Shown here: positions 37,209 to 45,943 of the stretch, in pieces
Layout of the letters: each line of letters starts with the position of its first letter
Position numbering within the stretch: the first letter of the stretch is position 1
From: Ruegeria haliotis
GTDB lineage: Bacteria > Pseudomonadota > Alphaproteobacteria > Rhodobacterales > Rhodobacteraceae
DNA: 64,000 bases
Direction: 5' to 3'
Assembly: GCF_013377785.1 (NCBI RefSeq)
Contig: NZ_JABXWT010000001.1
Coordinates: 434,001-498,000 of the forward strand
Made by a program: the position numbers and the translations under genes
Notes under the pieces: model-generated
Told to the model about the DNA's origin: nothing
Databases searched by the model: none
What the model saw: the letters and a program-made list of their open reading frames with translations, nothing else

Positions 37209-38372
37209 ATGCCGATAAAGAACCGCCTCGCAGAGATGCACGAAGAAATCACCGGTTGGCGGCGTGACATTCATCAGCACCCTGAAATTCTGTACGACAC
37301 CCATCGCACCAGCGCTTTGGTTGCCGAAAAACTGAAAGAGTTCGGCTGTGATGAGGTCGTTACCGGCATTGGTCGCACTGGAGTGGTCGGCGTGATCCGG
37401 GGCAAGACGGACACTCAGGGCCGCGCGATCGGTCTGCGCGGCGACATGGACGCGTTGCCGATGCAGGAGCAAACCGGGTTGGACTATGCCTCTGAAACAC
37501 CTAACGCCATGCATGCTTGCGGTCATGACGGCCACACTGCAATGGTTTTGGGGACGGCCAAATACCTGGCGGAAACGCGCAATTTCGATGGCACTGCAGT
37601 GGTGATCTTTCAACCCGCCGAAGAAGGCGGGAACGGCGCCGAGGCTATGTGTAAAGACGGGCTTATGGATCGGTTCGGTATTCAGGAAGTCTATGCCATG
37701 CACAATGTGCCGGGCCTTCCGACCGGGCAGTTCGCGATCCGCTCGGGGCCATTGCTAGCCGCCGCCGATGAGTTCGATATTCATCTCGAAGGCCATGGCG
37801 GCCACGCGGCCAAACCCCATGACACCGTGGATACAACTGTGATGTTGTCCCAGTTGGTTGTTGCCTTGCAGACCGTTGTGTCACGCAATTCTGATCCGAT
37901 CCAGCAGGGTGTTTTGTCGGTGACTTCGGTCGAAACATCCTCGAAAGCGTTCAACGTGATCCCGCAATCGGCTAGTGTGCGTGGAACGGTGCGCACGCAT
38001 TCGAATGAGATGCGCGTGATGATCGAGCAGCGGTTGAAGGAGGTCGCAGAGGGCGTCGCCGTGACGATGGGGGGCAAGGCAACCGTCACCTATACCCACG
38101 GTGTTCCGGTTACGATCAATGCCGAGGAACAAACCGGATATGCCGAAGAAGTCGCGGTTTCCGTTGGCGGTAGCTGTGCCGAGGCACCGATGGTCATGGG
38201 CGGTGAGGATTTTTCCTTCATGCTCGAAGAGCGACCGGGTGCCTTCATCATACTGGGCAATGGTGACAGCGCCGGGCTGCATCACCCGGAATACAATTTC
38301 AACGACGAGATCATCCCGATCGGATGCTCATGGTTTGCAGAAATGGTCGAGCGCCGGATGCCGGCGGCTTGA
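37209..38372 (+). CDS. M20 amidohydrolase, tandem copy 2 (HipO/aminoacylase type)
   Basis: The 387-residue paralogue keeps all metal motifs (HACGHDGHTAMVLGTA, PAEEGGNGAEAM, MHNVPGLPTGQ, GGHAAKPHDTVDT, GGEDFSFMLEERPGAF, LHHPEYNFND). Its N-terminal third is nearly identical in protein to copy 3 (from HRTSALVAEKLKEFGCDEVV to TGIGRTGVVGVI), while copy 1 differs there. It begins 15 bases after copy 1, with AGGGAGA before the ATG. Confidence 0.87.
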   Translation: MPIKNRLAEMHEEITGWRRDIHQHPEILYDTHRTSALVAEKLKEFGCDEVVTGIGRTGVVGVIRGKTDTQGRAIGLRGDMDALPMQEQTGLDYASETPNAMHACGHDGHTAMVLGTAKYLAETRNFDGTAVVIFQPAEEGGNGAEAMCKDGLMDRFGIQEVYAMHNVPGLPTGQFAIRSGPLLAAADEFDIHLEGHGGHAAKPHDTVDTTVMLSQLVVALQTVVSRNSDPIQQGVLSVTSVETSSKAFNVIPQSASVRGTVRTHSNEMRVMIEQRLKEVAEGVAVTMGGKATVTYTHGVPVTINAEEQTGYAEEVAVSVGGSCAEAPMVMGGEDFSFMLEERPGAFIILGNGDSAGLHHPEYNFNDEIIPIGCSWFAEMVERRMPAA

Positions 38373-38394
38373 GCAGAATTAGGAGAGAGAAGAG

Positions 38395-39558
38395 ATGCCA
38401 GTCAAAAACCGATTTGCCGAGTTGCAGGATGAAATCACTGCATGGCGACGTGACATTCACGAAAACCCCGAGATTCTGTTCGACACGCATCGCACCAGCG
38501 CTTTGGTCGCAGAGAAGCTGAAGGAATTCGGTTGTGATGAGGTTGTCACAGGCATTGGCCGGACCGGAGTGGTCGGTGTCATCAAAGGCAAGACCGACAG
38601 CACCGGAAAGGTGATCGGCTTGCGCGCCGACATGGATGCCTTGCCGATCCATGAGGCAACGGGGCTGGATTATGCCTCAAAAACTGCTGGCGCCATGCAT
38701 GCTTGCGGTCATGATGGTCACACCGCGATGTTGTTGGGGGCGGCAAAATACCTGTCCGAGACCCGCAACTTTGATGGCACGGCTGTGGTGATCTTCCAAC
38801 CCGCCGAAGAAGGCGGCGGCGGTGGTCGCGAGATGTGTGAAGACGGCATGATGGGCCGCTGGAACATTCAAGAGGTCTACGGCATGCACAACTGGCCGGG
38901 CCAGCCGGTGGGCAATTTTGCTATCCGCCCCGGCTCGTTCTTTGCGGCGACCGATCAGTTCGATATCACGTTTGAGGGTCGCGGTGGCCACGCCGCCAAA
39001 CCGCATGAAACCGTGGATACGACGGTTTTGACGGCTCAGGCGGTATTGGCGTTGCAGACCATTGCCTCGCGCAATGCCGACCCGATCGACCAAGTTGTTG
39101 TATCGGTGACGTCGTTTGAGACCTCGTCGAAGGCGTTCAACGTCATTCCGCAGAGCGTACAGATCAAAGGCACCGTGCGCACCATGAGCACAGAGATGCG
39201 CGATCTGGCTGAAAAGCGGATCAATGAAATCTGCAACGGTGTCGCCGCCACATTCGGGGGCACTGCCGATGTCACCTATATCCGCGGCTATCCGGTGATG
39301 GTGAACAGTGACGAGCAAACAGACTTTGCCGCAGAGGTCGCCCGTTCGGTTTCAGGGGCCTGTGACGAGGCGCCATTGGTCATGGGCGGGGAAGATTTTG
39401 CCTTCATGCTCGAAGAACGCCCGGGCGCCTATATTCTGGTTGGCAATGGTGACACTGCAATGGTGCACCACCCGGAATACAACTTCAACGACGAGGCTAT
39501 TCCAGCCGGATGCAGCTGGTGGGCCGAAATAGTCGAACAGCGCATGCCTGCTGCGTGA
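38395..39558 (+). CDS. M20 amidohydrolase, tandem copy 3 (HipO/aminoacylase type)
   Basis: The third paralogue, 387 residues, again has a complete metal site (HACGHDGHTAMLLGAA, PAEEGGGGGREM, MHNWPGQPVGN, GGHAAKPHETVDT, GGEDFAFMLEERPGAY, VHHPEYNFND). The dimerisation/satellite domain differs from copies 1 and 2, where substrate selectivity usually resides. AGGAGAGAAGAG precedes the ATG. The unit ends at a hairpin 10 bases after the stop. Confidence 0.87.
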   Translation: MPVKNRFAELQDEITAWRRDIHENPEILFDTHRTSALVAEKLKEFGCDEVVTGIGRTGVVGVIKGKTDSTGKVIGLRADMDALPIHEATGLDYASKTAGAMHACGHDGHTAMLLGAAKYLSETRNFDGTAVVIFQPAEEGGGGGREMCEDGMMGRWNIQEVYGMHNWPGQPVGNFAIRPGSFFAATDQFDITFEGRGGHAAKPHETVDTTVLTAQAVLALQTIASRNADPIDQVVVSVTSFETSSKAFNVIPQSVQIKGTVRTMSTEMRDLAEKRINEICNGVAATFGGTADVTYIRGYPVMVNSDEQTDFAAEVARSVSGACDEAPLVMGGEDFAFMLEERPGAYILVGNGDTAMVHHPEYNFNDEAIPAGCSWWAEIVEQRMPAA

Positions 39559-39568
39559 TCATGATACG

Positions 39569-39590
39569 TGAAGGGGGCTTGCCCCCTTCA
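39569..39590. terminator. Hairpin between convergent units (M20 cluster and waaA)
   Basis: TGAAGGGGGC (39569-39578) and GCCCCCTTCA (39581-39590) are perfect inverted repeats separated by TT. It lies between convergent stops at 39558 and 39606. No U-tract follows on either strand. Confidence 0.6.
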
Positions 39591-39605
39591 TACACCCGAC
39601 GATCT

Positions 39606-40904
39606 TCATTCAAGATCGAGTTTATCGCAAAGCGTATCGATGACTGTGTTCAAGGCGTCTTTTTGTGTGCTTACACAGGCATTTGCGGCTTCGCGCGCCT
39701 TGGTCAGAGCGGTGTCATCTGATAGCCAGCATGCAATTGCGGTTGTTAGGTCTTGCGCTGATTGCACCTCAACCGCGCCGCCACTGGCGACAAGTGGTGC
39801 GAAGGTTTCCGCAAAGTTGAAGTAGCCCGGACCAGTGATCACGGCGGCGCCGGCCTGCGCGGGTTCAAAGGGATTGTGGCCACCGATTTCTTTCAGCGAA
39901 CCGCCGAGGAACACGATCGGGCACAACGCGTACCATGTGCCGGTTTCACCGAGTGTGTCAGCCACATAGGCCTGAGTATTTTCGGTGATCGCTTTCCCTT
40001 CTGACCGGAAGGCCGAGGTCAGGTCGGCCTTGCGCAGAAGCGCAGCAACGTCCCCGCGACGGTCCGGGTGGCGCGGAATTAACAAAAGCAGAAGATCGGG
40101 CCAGCGTTCCAGCAGTTGGCGGTGCGCGGCCAGAACCGTTTCCTCTTCGCCCGCATGGGTCGAGCTGGCGATCCAGACCGGGCGGTCTGCAATCTGGGTG
40201 CGGATGTCTTCCAGGACCGCGGTGTCGACCGGCAGGGGATCGGACATCGCCTTAAGGTTGGTGCCGGGCTGAACCCGTTCAGGGCGTGCGCCCATGGTCG
40301 TCAGATTGGTGGCGGTCTTGTCGTTTTGGGTCAGAAACAGGTTGAAATTATCCAGAATGAAACGCGCCGTTTCAGGTCGCTTTTTCCATCCTGCAACGGA
40401 TTTGTCAGACAGTCGCGCGTTGAGTAAGGCCAACGGCACGCCACGCCGTGCGCTTTCGACGATCAGGCGCGGCCATATTTCGCTTTCAACGAATACACCG
40501 GCACCGGGTTTCCAATGATCCAGAAAACGCTGCACAGGTCCGGCGGTGTCCAACGGCGGGTACTGGTGCCGTGTCCGAGGCGGTATGCGCCTTTCTATCA
40601 ACGCAGCCGAGGTTGGTGTGCCCGAGGTGATCAGGAATTCCGCGTCGGGCAGTCGTTCACCTAGCCGGTTGATCAGGCTGAGGACTGACAAACTCTCGCC
40701 GACGCTGGCGGCATGGAACCAGATCAATCGCCCATCAGGTCGGGGCAGGCTGGCGTGACCAAGTCGTTCCTGTTGGCGCTCTGTAGGTACATCCGCAGCT
40801 TGCAGTTTGTTTCGAACGGTCCGCCACGCCAATGGCGCCGCAATCGTCGTCAGCCCACAGTACAGCCGGTACAAAAGCGTCGGACGGCCATTTTGGTTCG
40901 GCAC
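39606..40904 (-). CDS. waaA: 3-deoxy-D-manno-octulosonic acid transferase (Kdo transferase)
   Basis: WaaA adds Kdo to lipid A precursor at the inner membrane, in lipopolysaccharide core synthesis. The 432 residues show the N-terminal acceptor domain with LIWFHAASVGESLSVLSLI and the GT-B donor domain with IASSTHAGEEE, LLLIPRHPDRRGDV, PIVFLGGSLKEIGGHNPFEPA and TGPGYFNFAE. A hydrophobic N-terminus suits membrane attachment. The start is GTG at 40902-40904, one base after the moaA stop, so the two are probably co-translated. Confidence 0.95.
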   Translation of the reverse strand: MPNQNGRPTLLYRLYCGLTTIAAPLAWRTVRNKLQAADVPTERQQERLGHASLPRPDGRLIWFHAASVGESLSVLSLINRLGERLPDAEFLITSGTPTSAALIERRIPPRTRHQYPPLDTAGPVQRFLDHWKPGAGVFVESEIWPRLIVESARRGVPLALLNARLSDKSVAGWKKRPETARFILDNFNLFLTQNDKTATNLTTMGARPERVQPGTNLKAMSDPLPVDTAVLEDIRTQIADRPVWIASSTHAGEEETVLAAHRQLLERWPDLLLLLIPRHPDRRGDVAALLRKADLTSAFRSEGKAITENTQAYVADTLGETGTWYALCPIVFLGGSLKEIGGHNPFEPAQAGAAVITGPGYFNFAETFAPLVASGGAVEVQSAQDLTTAIACWLSDDTALTKAREAANACVSTQKDALNTVIDTLCDKLDLE

Positions 40905-40905
40905 G

Positions 40906-41913
40906 TCAGCCGCCCGTGTGGCTCATATGGCGGCTCATCTGGCCGTCAACTGCCTGTCGAGAATAGTCGAAGTCGTGACCCTTGGGCTTGAGGGTGATCG
41001 CCGCGCGGATCGCGTCTTCAAGCGGCTGCTCGGTTTCGGGATGGTCCCGCAGCGCGCCGCGCAGATCGGCCATATCCTCTTGCCCGAGGCACATATACAG
41101 CTCACCCGTACAGGTTAGGCGCACACGGTTGCAGCTTTCGCAGAAGTTATGAGAAAGCGGGGTGATAAAGCCAATCTTCTGACCGGTTTCTTCAAGCCGC
41201 ACGTAACGCGCTGGTCCACCGGAGCGCTCGGCCAGATCACTGACCGTGTAATGGTTTTCATACTCTGCCCGCACGTCCTTGAGGGACCAGTATTGATCCA
41301 GACGGTTTTCATTGCCGATATCGCCCATTGGCATGACCTCGATCCAGGTCAAATCCATGTCGCGCTCGGCGCACCATCTGGTGATATGTGGCAGCTCTTC
41401 CTCGTTGAACCCTTTCAGGGCCACGGCATTGATCTTGATCCGCAAGCCCGCCTTTTGCGCCGCATCGATTCCGTTCAGTACCTGTTTCAGCCGGCCCCAA
41501 CGGGTGATCTGGCTGAATTTGTCATCGTCCAACGTGTCGAGTGAGATATTCACCCGGCGCACGCCAGCCGCATACAGGTCTTCGGCAAAGCGGTGCAGTT
41601 GCGAACCGTTGGTTGTAAGCGTCAGTTCTTTCAGCGCGCCGCTGTCCAGATGGCGGGTCATCGCGTTGAAGAATGTCATGATGTTGCGGCGCACCAGCGG
41701 CTCGCCGCCGGTAATGCGCAACTTCTCAACACCCATCTTCACGAAGGTCGAGCACATGCGATCAAGCTCTTCCAGCGTCAGCAGGTCTTTCTTTGGCAGA
41801 AAGGTCATGTTCTCGGACATGCAATACACACAGCGAAAATCGCAGCGGTCTGTGACGGAGACGCGGAGATAATTGATGGCGCGTGCGAACGGGTCGATAA
41901 GCGGAGCTGTCAT
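40906..41913 (-). CDS. moaA: GTP 3',8-cyclase MoaA
   Basis: MoaA is a radical SAM enzyme that performs the first step of molybdenum cofactor synthesis. The 335 residues contain the SAM-cluster motif CDFRCVYC near residue 24, [20 protein letters not shown] and the C-terminal second cluster set [19 protein letters not shown]. Its cofactor product would serve the IorB-like hydroxylase elsewhere in the window, among others. It is the first gene of a pair with waaA. Confidence 0.96.
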   Translation of the reverse strand: MTAPLIDPFARAINYLRVSVTDRCDFRCVYCMSENMTFLPKKDLLTLEELDRMCSTFVKMGVEKLRITGGEPLVRRNIMTFFNAMTRHLDSGALKELTLTTNGSQLHRFAEDLYAAGVRRVNISLDTLDDDKFSQITRWGRLKQVLNGIDAAQKAGLRIKINAVALKGFNEEELPHITRWCAERDMDLTWIEVMPMGDIGNENRLDQYWSLKDVRAEYENHYTVSDLAERSGGPARYVRLEETGQKIGFITPLSHNFCESCNRVRLTCTGELYMCLGQEDMADLRGALRDHPETEQPLEDAIRAAITLKPKGHDFDYSRQAVDGQMSRHMSHTGG

Positions 41914-42003
41914 GCGTTATAGGTAAAGCTGGAACCGGTCCGCGACAAGGGTGAACTGTGCTTTGGGCTGGTACAGATGCGCACAGGGCTATAGGTTTTG
42001 GGT

Positions 42004-42417
42004 ATGAAGTATTCGCTTATTGTATTTTGTGTTCTGCTGGCCGGATGTGATGCCGTGCGATCGACAACGGATCGTGTGTTCGGTGGTAAAGACGCGCCTG
42101 CCGAAACTGCGCCCGCCGTCGTCGAGGATATCCCCGAGGTACAGCCCGCCGCAGCCAACGCCAGTTGGGTCGGCGCCAAGAAGACTATTGCCGGATTAGG
42201 AGATCCGACAACACCCGGCCGCTGGATGCAGACACCGCTTGTCGATGCCGAGGTTACGGCCCGGGTGGTTGTTCCCCGAACCGGGGCGCAGGCTTACATC
42301 ACACTGGTGCCCGCCAAAGGCCCGGAAGGCGGCGGAAGCCGGCTGTCTTTGGATGCGATGCGCGCGCTGTTGGTGCCGTTTGATGAGTTGGTCGAGGTTG
42401 AAGTCTACGCCAATTGA
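42004..42417 (+). CDS. Predicted lipoprotein
   Basis: The 137-residue precursor starts MKYSLIVFCVLLAGCDAV. LAGC is a lipobox, with modification expected at Cys15. The mature part has an alanine/proline-rich stretch and a C-terminal domain (AKKTIAGLGDPTTPGRWMQT, AQAYITLVPAKGPEGGGSRL) with no family I recognise. It should be anchored in a membrane on the periplasmic side. The ATG at 42004 is used. Its 3' end overlaps the convergent AlkD-like gene by 13 bases. Confidence 0.72.
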   Translation: MKYSLIVFCVLLAGCDAVRSTTDRVFGGKDAPAETAPAVVEDIPEVQPAAANASWVGAKKTIAGLGDPTTPGRWMQTPLVDAEVTARVVVPRTGAQAYITLVPAKGPEGGGSRLSLDAMRALLVPFDELVEVEVYAN

Positions 42418-43097
42418 TCCTTCAGATACTTTCCTGCTTCGCGCCGGGCGAAGGGTTTCATGGCATCGCCATGTTTGCCTAGAAAGGTAACCACGCGCTC
42501 GGGATCGTGCTTGGACAACTCGCGCAGCCACCAGGCTATGGATTTCTGAATGAACCAGTTGCGATCCGGCACATAGCCAGCAGCCCAGCTAAGGATACGG
42601 TCTCGTCGTTGCAGGTCGTCCGGCTTGGGGTGGTTCTGTTTGGTCCAGGGCAGGGTCGCCACCAACGCGGCGCGTCGGGTCCACATGTGGTCCGAGGTGG
42701 TCCAGACCTCGACTTGATTCAGGCGTGAAGGATCAGCCGTCAACCGTTTCTGCATCGCCATACAGGCGTGATCTGACACGGCCCAGGAATCGAAATCGGG
42801 CAGCCAGCTTTGCAACAAGTCCCACACCTCTGCGTCTGGACGGATTCGTGCCTGGGTCAGCAGTTTCGCAGCGGCGAGGCGACCTTCGTGGATATTTGTC
42901 TGCCAAAGCGCATCGGCCAGTTTGACCCGAGAGGGTACGTCGAGCACTTGCCGCCACGTTTTTGTCAGGTCGTTCAAGATAGGGTTAGCGACACCCAGAT
43001 GGGGCCGGTCCACCTTGTGATATCCTGCCATCTGCTCGGCCCGCTCGGGATCAGCATAGGCTTTGATTTGATTCAGGTGAATGTCCAGCAAGGTCAT
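42405..43097 (-). CDS. DNA alkylation repair family protein (AlkD-like, HEAT repeats)
   Basis: The 230-residue all-helical protein fits the AlkD-like family: it starts with a helix ending YADPERAEQMAGYHKV, followed by LGVANPILNDLTKTW, a SWLPDFDSWAVSDHACMAM helix pair and IQKSIAWWLRELSKHDPERV. AlkD proteins are HEAT-like DNA glycosylases that remove bulky or positively charged alkyl bases. The ATG at 43095-43097 lies one base after the stop of the upstream PPOX gene (TGA A ATG), so the pair is coupled. Confidence 0.8.
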   Translation of the reverse strand: MTLLDIHLNQIKAYADPERAEQMAGYHKVDRPHLGVANPILNDLTKTWRQVLDVPSRVKLADALWQTNIHEGRLAAAKLLTQARIRPDAEVWDLLQSWLPDFDSWAVSDHACMAMQKRLTADPSRLNQVEVWTTSDHMWTRRAALVATLPWTKQNHPKPDDLQRRDRILSWAAGYVPDRNWFIQKSIAWWLRELSKHDPERVVTFLGKHGDAMKPFARREAGKYLKDQLA

Positions 43098-43098
43098 T

Positions 43099-43641
43099 TC
43101 AAACAGGAACTCCGGTGGGTTTTCCATCGATTGTGTGCTGGTTCTTTTCGCCCCAGTAGGCGCGGATATCGTCATCCGATTTTTTGTCGACCCATTTCTG
43201 CATCGTGTCGCGTTCGGACTGATAGTCCATGAAGGGAACCGCATATCCGCACGAGGTCTGCACCATATCGACGCTCAGGTCATAGATCTGCCGTGCGCTG
43301 CGATGGCTCGGGAAGTGCCCGGCCAGTTCGGTCCAGTCGTCATCTTCTGCGTGGATCGTCTGCGCAGTGCCGTAGGCCCGCAGGATCAGAGGGCGTGCCG
43401 TGAACGAGCACCACATCAACGTCATGCGATTGACCTCGCGCAAGTGCCCCGCGGTTTCATTGCCACTGCCGGTCAGGTTCATCCAGATGATCCGGTTTGG
43501 TCCCAGAACCCGTAGCGAATCCATACCTTTGGGTGAAATGTTGACACGACTTTTGGTGTCGGCAGTCCCGACAAAGAATATGTGCTGCTCTTCGATGAAC
43601 TTCTGGTGGGCCGCGTCGATCTGCGGGAATTGTTTGGCCAT
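43099..43641 (-). CDS. Pyridoxamine 5'-phosphate oxidase family protein
   Basis: The 180-residue protein has the split-barrel FMN-binding fold: QKFIEEQHIFFVGTAD, RVNISPKGMDSLRVLGPNRI, WMNLTGSGNETAGHL, MTLMWCSFTARPLILRAYG. Many such proteins are F420- or FMN-dependent oxidoreductases or flavin stores; true PdxH is longer in its C-terminal part and has other substrate residues. The role is unknown. The ATG at 43639-43641 has GGAGAG four bases upstream. Confidence 0.83.
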   Translation of the reverse strand: MAKQFPQIDAAHQKFIEEQHIFFVGTADTKSRVNISPKGMDSLRVLGPNRIIWMNLTGSGNETAGHLREVNRMTLMWCSFTARPLILRAYGTAQTIHAEDDDWTELAGHFPSHRSARQIYDLSVDMVQTSCGYAVPFMDYQSERDTMQKWVDKKSDDDIRAYWGEKNQHTIDGKPTGVPV

Positions 43642-43747
43642 GTGGCTCTCCAAAGAGGGCGGGGATCGCGATATGTCCAGAACACTATGGAGCGCAAACT
43701 GTGCGGTCTAGCCCTGTCGGTTCTTCTGTCGAAGCTAAGTGACGTCA

Positions 43748-44098
43748 CTAATCGCAATGGGCTTGCAGCAGCGCATCCAGGTGTTTTGGGTAGGTCTTGT
43801 ACCCGGTGAACACAAAGACATCATCATCTTTTGGTGTCCGGAGGTCATTCTCTTTGTCCCAGCACCGAGCCCAGTCTTGCAGGTGCTCGGTCAGGTCGCC
43901 AATTGCGGACGTCAGATCCGGGCCGAGATCAAAGTCATCCGAGGTGATCAGATTGAGGATCTTCTGATTGTTGTCCCGTAAGTGTCTGGCGTGACGAAAA
44001 ACCCTGCCATTGGCCAGATACTGCTCGTATTCGCGCTTCGACATTCGCATCAACGCCATCAACTGCCCAATTTCGGTATGTCGATTGTCGCTGCCCAA
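43748..44098 (-). CDS. Conserved hypothetical protein downstream of glmS
   Basis: The 116-residue protein is polar and mostly helical (KREYEQYLANGRVFRHARHL, DLTSAIGDLTEHLQDWARC), with no signal peptide or membrane span and no family I recognise. The start is TTG at 44096-44098, supported by GGAGGG seven bases upstream; an ATG 13 codons later is the alternative. It begins 18 bases after glmS and is probably the last gene of the glmU-glmS unit. The 12-base palindrome AGTGACGTCACT overlaps its stop. Confidence 0.62.
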   Translation of the reverse strand: MGSDNRHTEIGQLMALMRMSKREYEQYLANGRVFRHARHLRDNNQKILNLITSDDFDLGPDLTSAIGDLTEHLQDWARCWDKENDLRTPKDDDVFVFTGYKTYPKHLDALLQAHCD

Positions 44099-44116
44099 AA
44101 CCGGACCCTCCGTTAC

Positions 44117-45940
44117 TTATTCTACGGTCACAGACTTCGCCAGATTGCGCGGCTGATCCACATCCGTGCCCTTGGCCACTGCCGTATGATAGGCCAACAG
44201 CTGTGCGGGAACCGAATACAGGATTGGCGCCAGGCTAGGGTGGATATGGGGCATGCGGATTGTGCTCCAAACGCCGTCTTCGGCCTCGGCGATGCCATCA
44301 TCGTCGGACACAAGGATAACCTTGCCCTTACGCGCCATCACCTCTTGCATGTTGGACACAGTCTTGTCGAATACGGCATCGCGCGGGGCCATGACCACCA
44401 CGGGCATATGCTTGTCGATCAATGCAATGGGGCCGTGTTTCAGCTCGCCCGACGCGTAACCTTCGGCATGGATATAGCTGATTTCCTTGAGTTTCAAGGC
44501 ACCCTCCATCGCCAACGGGTACATCAGGCCACGCCCGAGGAATAGAACGTCGCGCGCCTCGGACAAGCGCTGGGCGGATTTGCGGATGGCGCGGTTCTGG
44601 TCCAATGCGGTATTCAGCACCGAAGGCAGCCCGCGCAGGGCCGCGGCATGATCGGCCAGTTCCTCATCGCTCAGTGTGCCACGGTCGGCGGCGGCCTTCA
44701 GTGCCAGCATCAGCAAAACGCTCAGTTGGCAGGTGAAGGCCTTGGTCGAGGCGACGCCGATCTCGACACCCGCGTGGATCGGCAGGGCTACATCGCTTTC
44801 CCGGGCAATCGAGCTTTCAGGTACGTTGACGACCGAAACGATCTTGTCCGCCTTGCCCTCGCAATAGCGCAGCGCGGCCAAAGTATCCGCCGTTTCCCCC
44901 GACTGGCTTACAAACAAGGCAAGGGTGCGGTCGGTGATCGGAGGCTCGCGATAGCGAAACTCGCTGGCGATATCGACCTCGACCGGCATCTTGGCCAGTT
45001 GCTCGAACCAGTATTTCGCGGTCAGGCAGGCATAGAACGCGGTGCCACAGGCGACCATGGTCAGACGGTCCAGCTTGGAGAAATCCAGATCGGTGTCGGG
45101 CAATACGACCTGATCCGCGCCAGTGGGCATGTAAGAGCGGATCGCTTCGGCCACCACGATCGGTTGCTCGGCGATCTCCTTGGCCATGAAATGCTTGTGC
45201 TCGCCTTTGTCGGCGCGGGCGTGATCCAGCTTGATCTTGCGCATCTCGCGATTGGCTAGTTCTCCAGCCTCGTTGCGAATTTCCAGCGAAGTGCGCGTGA
45301 GGACGGCACGGTCACCTTCTTCCAAATAAGTGATCTTGTTGGTCAGCGGGGCAAGCGCGATGGCGTCTGAGCCGACAAACATCTCGCTGTCGCCATGCCC
45401 GATCGCCAGCGGTGAGCCCTTGCGCGCGGCCACGATCAGGTCGTCCTGACCGTCGAACAGGAAGGCCAGCGCGAACGCGCCTTGCAGCCGATCGATGGTT
45501 TTGAACGCGGCCTCGATGGGTGACAGCCCGGATTTCAGGAAATGCTCGGTCATCAGGGCGACGGTTTCAGTGTCCGTTTCGGTTTCGAACCCGATGCCGT
45601 GCTCGGCCAACTCGGCGCGCAATTCGCGGTAATTTTCAACAATCCCGTTATGCACTACGGCCACTGGCCCAGCCTTGTGCGGATGCGCGTTGTTGACTGA
45701 GGGCGCGCCATGCGTGGCCCAGCGGGTATGACCGATCCCGGACTTTCCGGGCAGAGGGTCATGCACCAACAGGTCGCTCAAGTTGACCAATTTGCCAACC
45801 GCGCGTCGACGCCCAAGTGCCCCGCTGTTAACAGTCGCGATACCCGCACTGTCATAGCCGCGGTATTCGAGCCGTTTCAGCGCCTCGACCAGAATAGGGG
45901 CTGCTTCGTGCTGTCCCAGAACGCCAACAATTCCACACAT
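44117..45940 (-). CDS. glmS: Glutamine-fructose-6-phosphate aminotransferase
   Basis: GlmS makes glucosamine-6-phosphate from fructose-6-phosphate and glutamine, the entry to peptidoglycan and lipid A precursors. The 607 residues begin MCGIVGVLG with the catalytic Cys2, include the glutaminase motif SGIGHTRWATHG, and two SIS domains (for example FVSQSGETADTLAALRY), ending LAKSVTVE as usual. It starts three bases after glmU stops, forming an operon that makes UDP-GlcNAc. No glmS ribozyme is visible; the 5' end is the glmU gene. Confidence 0.97.
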   Translation of the reverse strand: MCGIVGVLGQHEAAPILVEALKRLEYRGYDSAGIATVNSGALGRRRAVGKLVNLSDLLVHDPLPGKSGIGHTRWATHGAPSVNNAHPHKAGPVAVVHNGIVENYRELRAELAEHGIGFETETDTETVALMTEHFLKSGLSPIEAAFKTIDRLQGAFALAFLFDGQDDLIVAARKGSPLAIGHGDSEMFVGSDAIALAPLTNKITYLEEGDRAVLTRTSLEIRNEAGELANREMRKIKLDHARADKGEHKHFMAKEIAEQPIVVAEAIRSYMPTGADQVVLPDTDLDFSKLDRLTMVACGTAFYACLTAKYWFEQLAKMPVEVDIASEFRYREPPITDRTLALFVSQSGETADTLAALRYCEGKADKIVSVVNVPESSIARESDVALPIHAGVEIGVASTKAFTCQLSVLLMLALKAAADRGTLSDEELADHAAALRGLPSVLNTALDQNRAIRKSAQRLSEARDVLFLGRGLMYPLAMEGALKLKEISYIHAEGYASGELKHGPIALIDKHMPVVVMAPRDAVFDKTVSNMQEVMARKGKVILVSDDDGIAEAEDGVWSTIRMPHIHPSLAPILYSVPAQLLAYHTAVAKGTDVDQPRNLAKSVTVE

Positions 45941-45943
45941 GGT

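Noticed and set aside
43738..43749. Palindrome AGTGACGTCACT
   Set aside because: It overlaps the stop of the 116-residue gene rather than a promoter; one 12-base palindrome in 64 kb can be chance.
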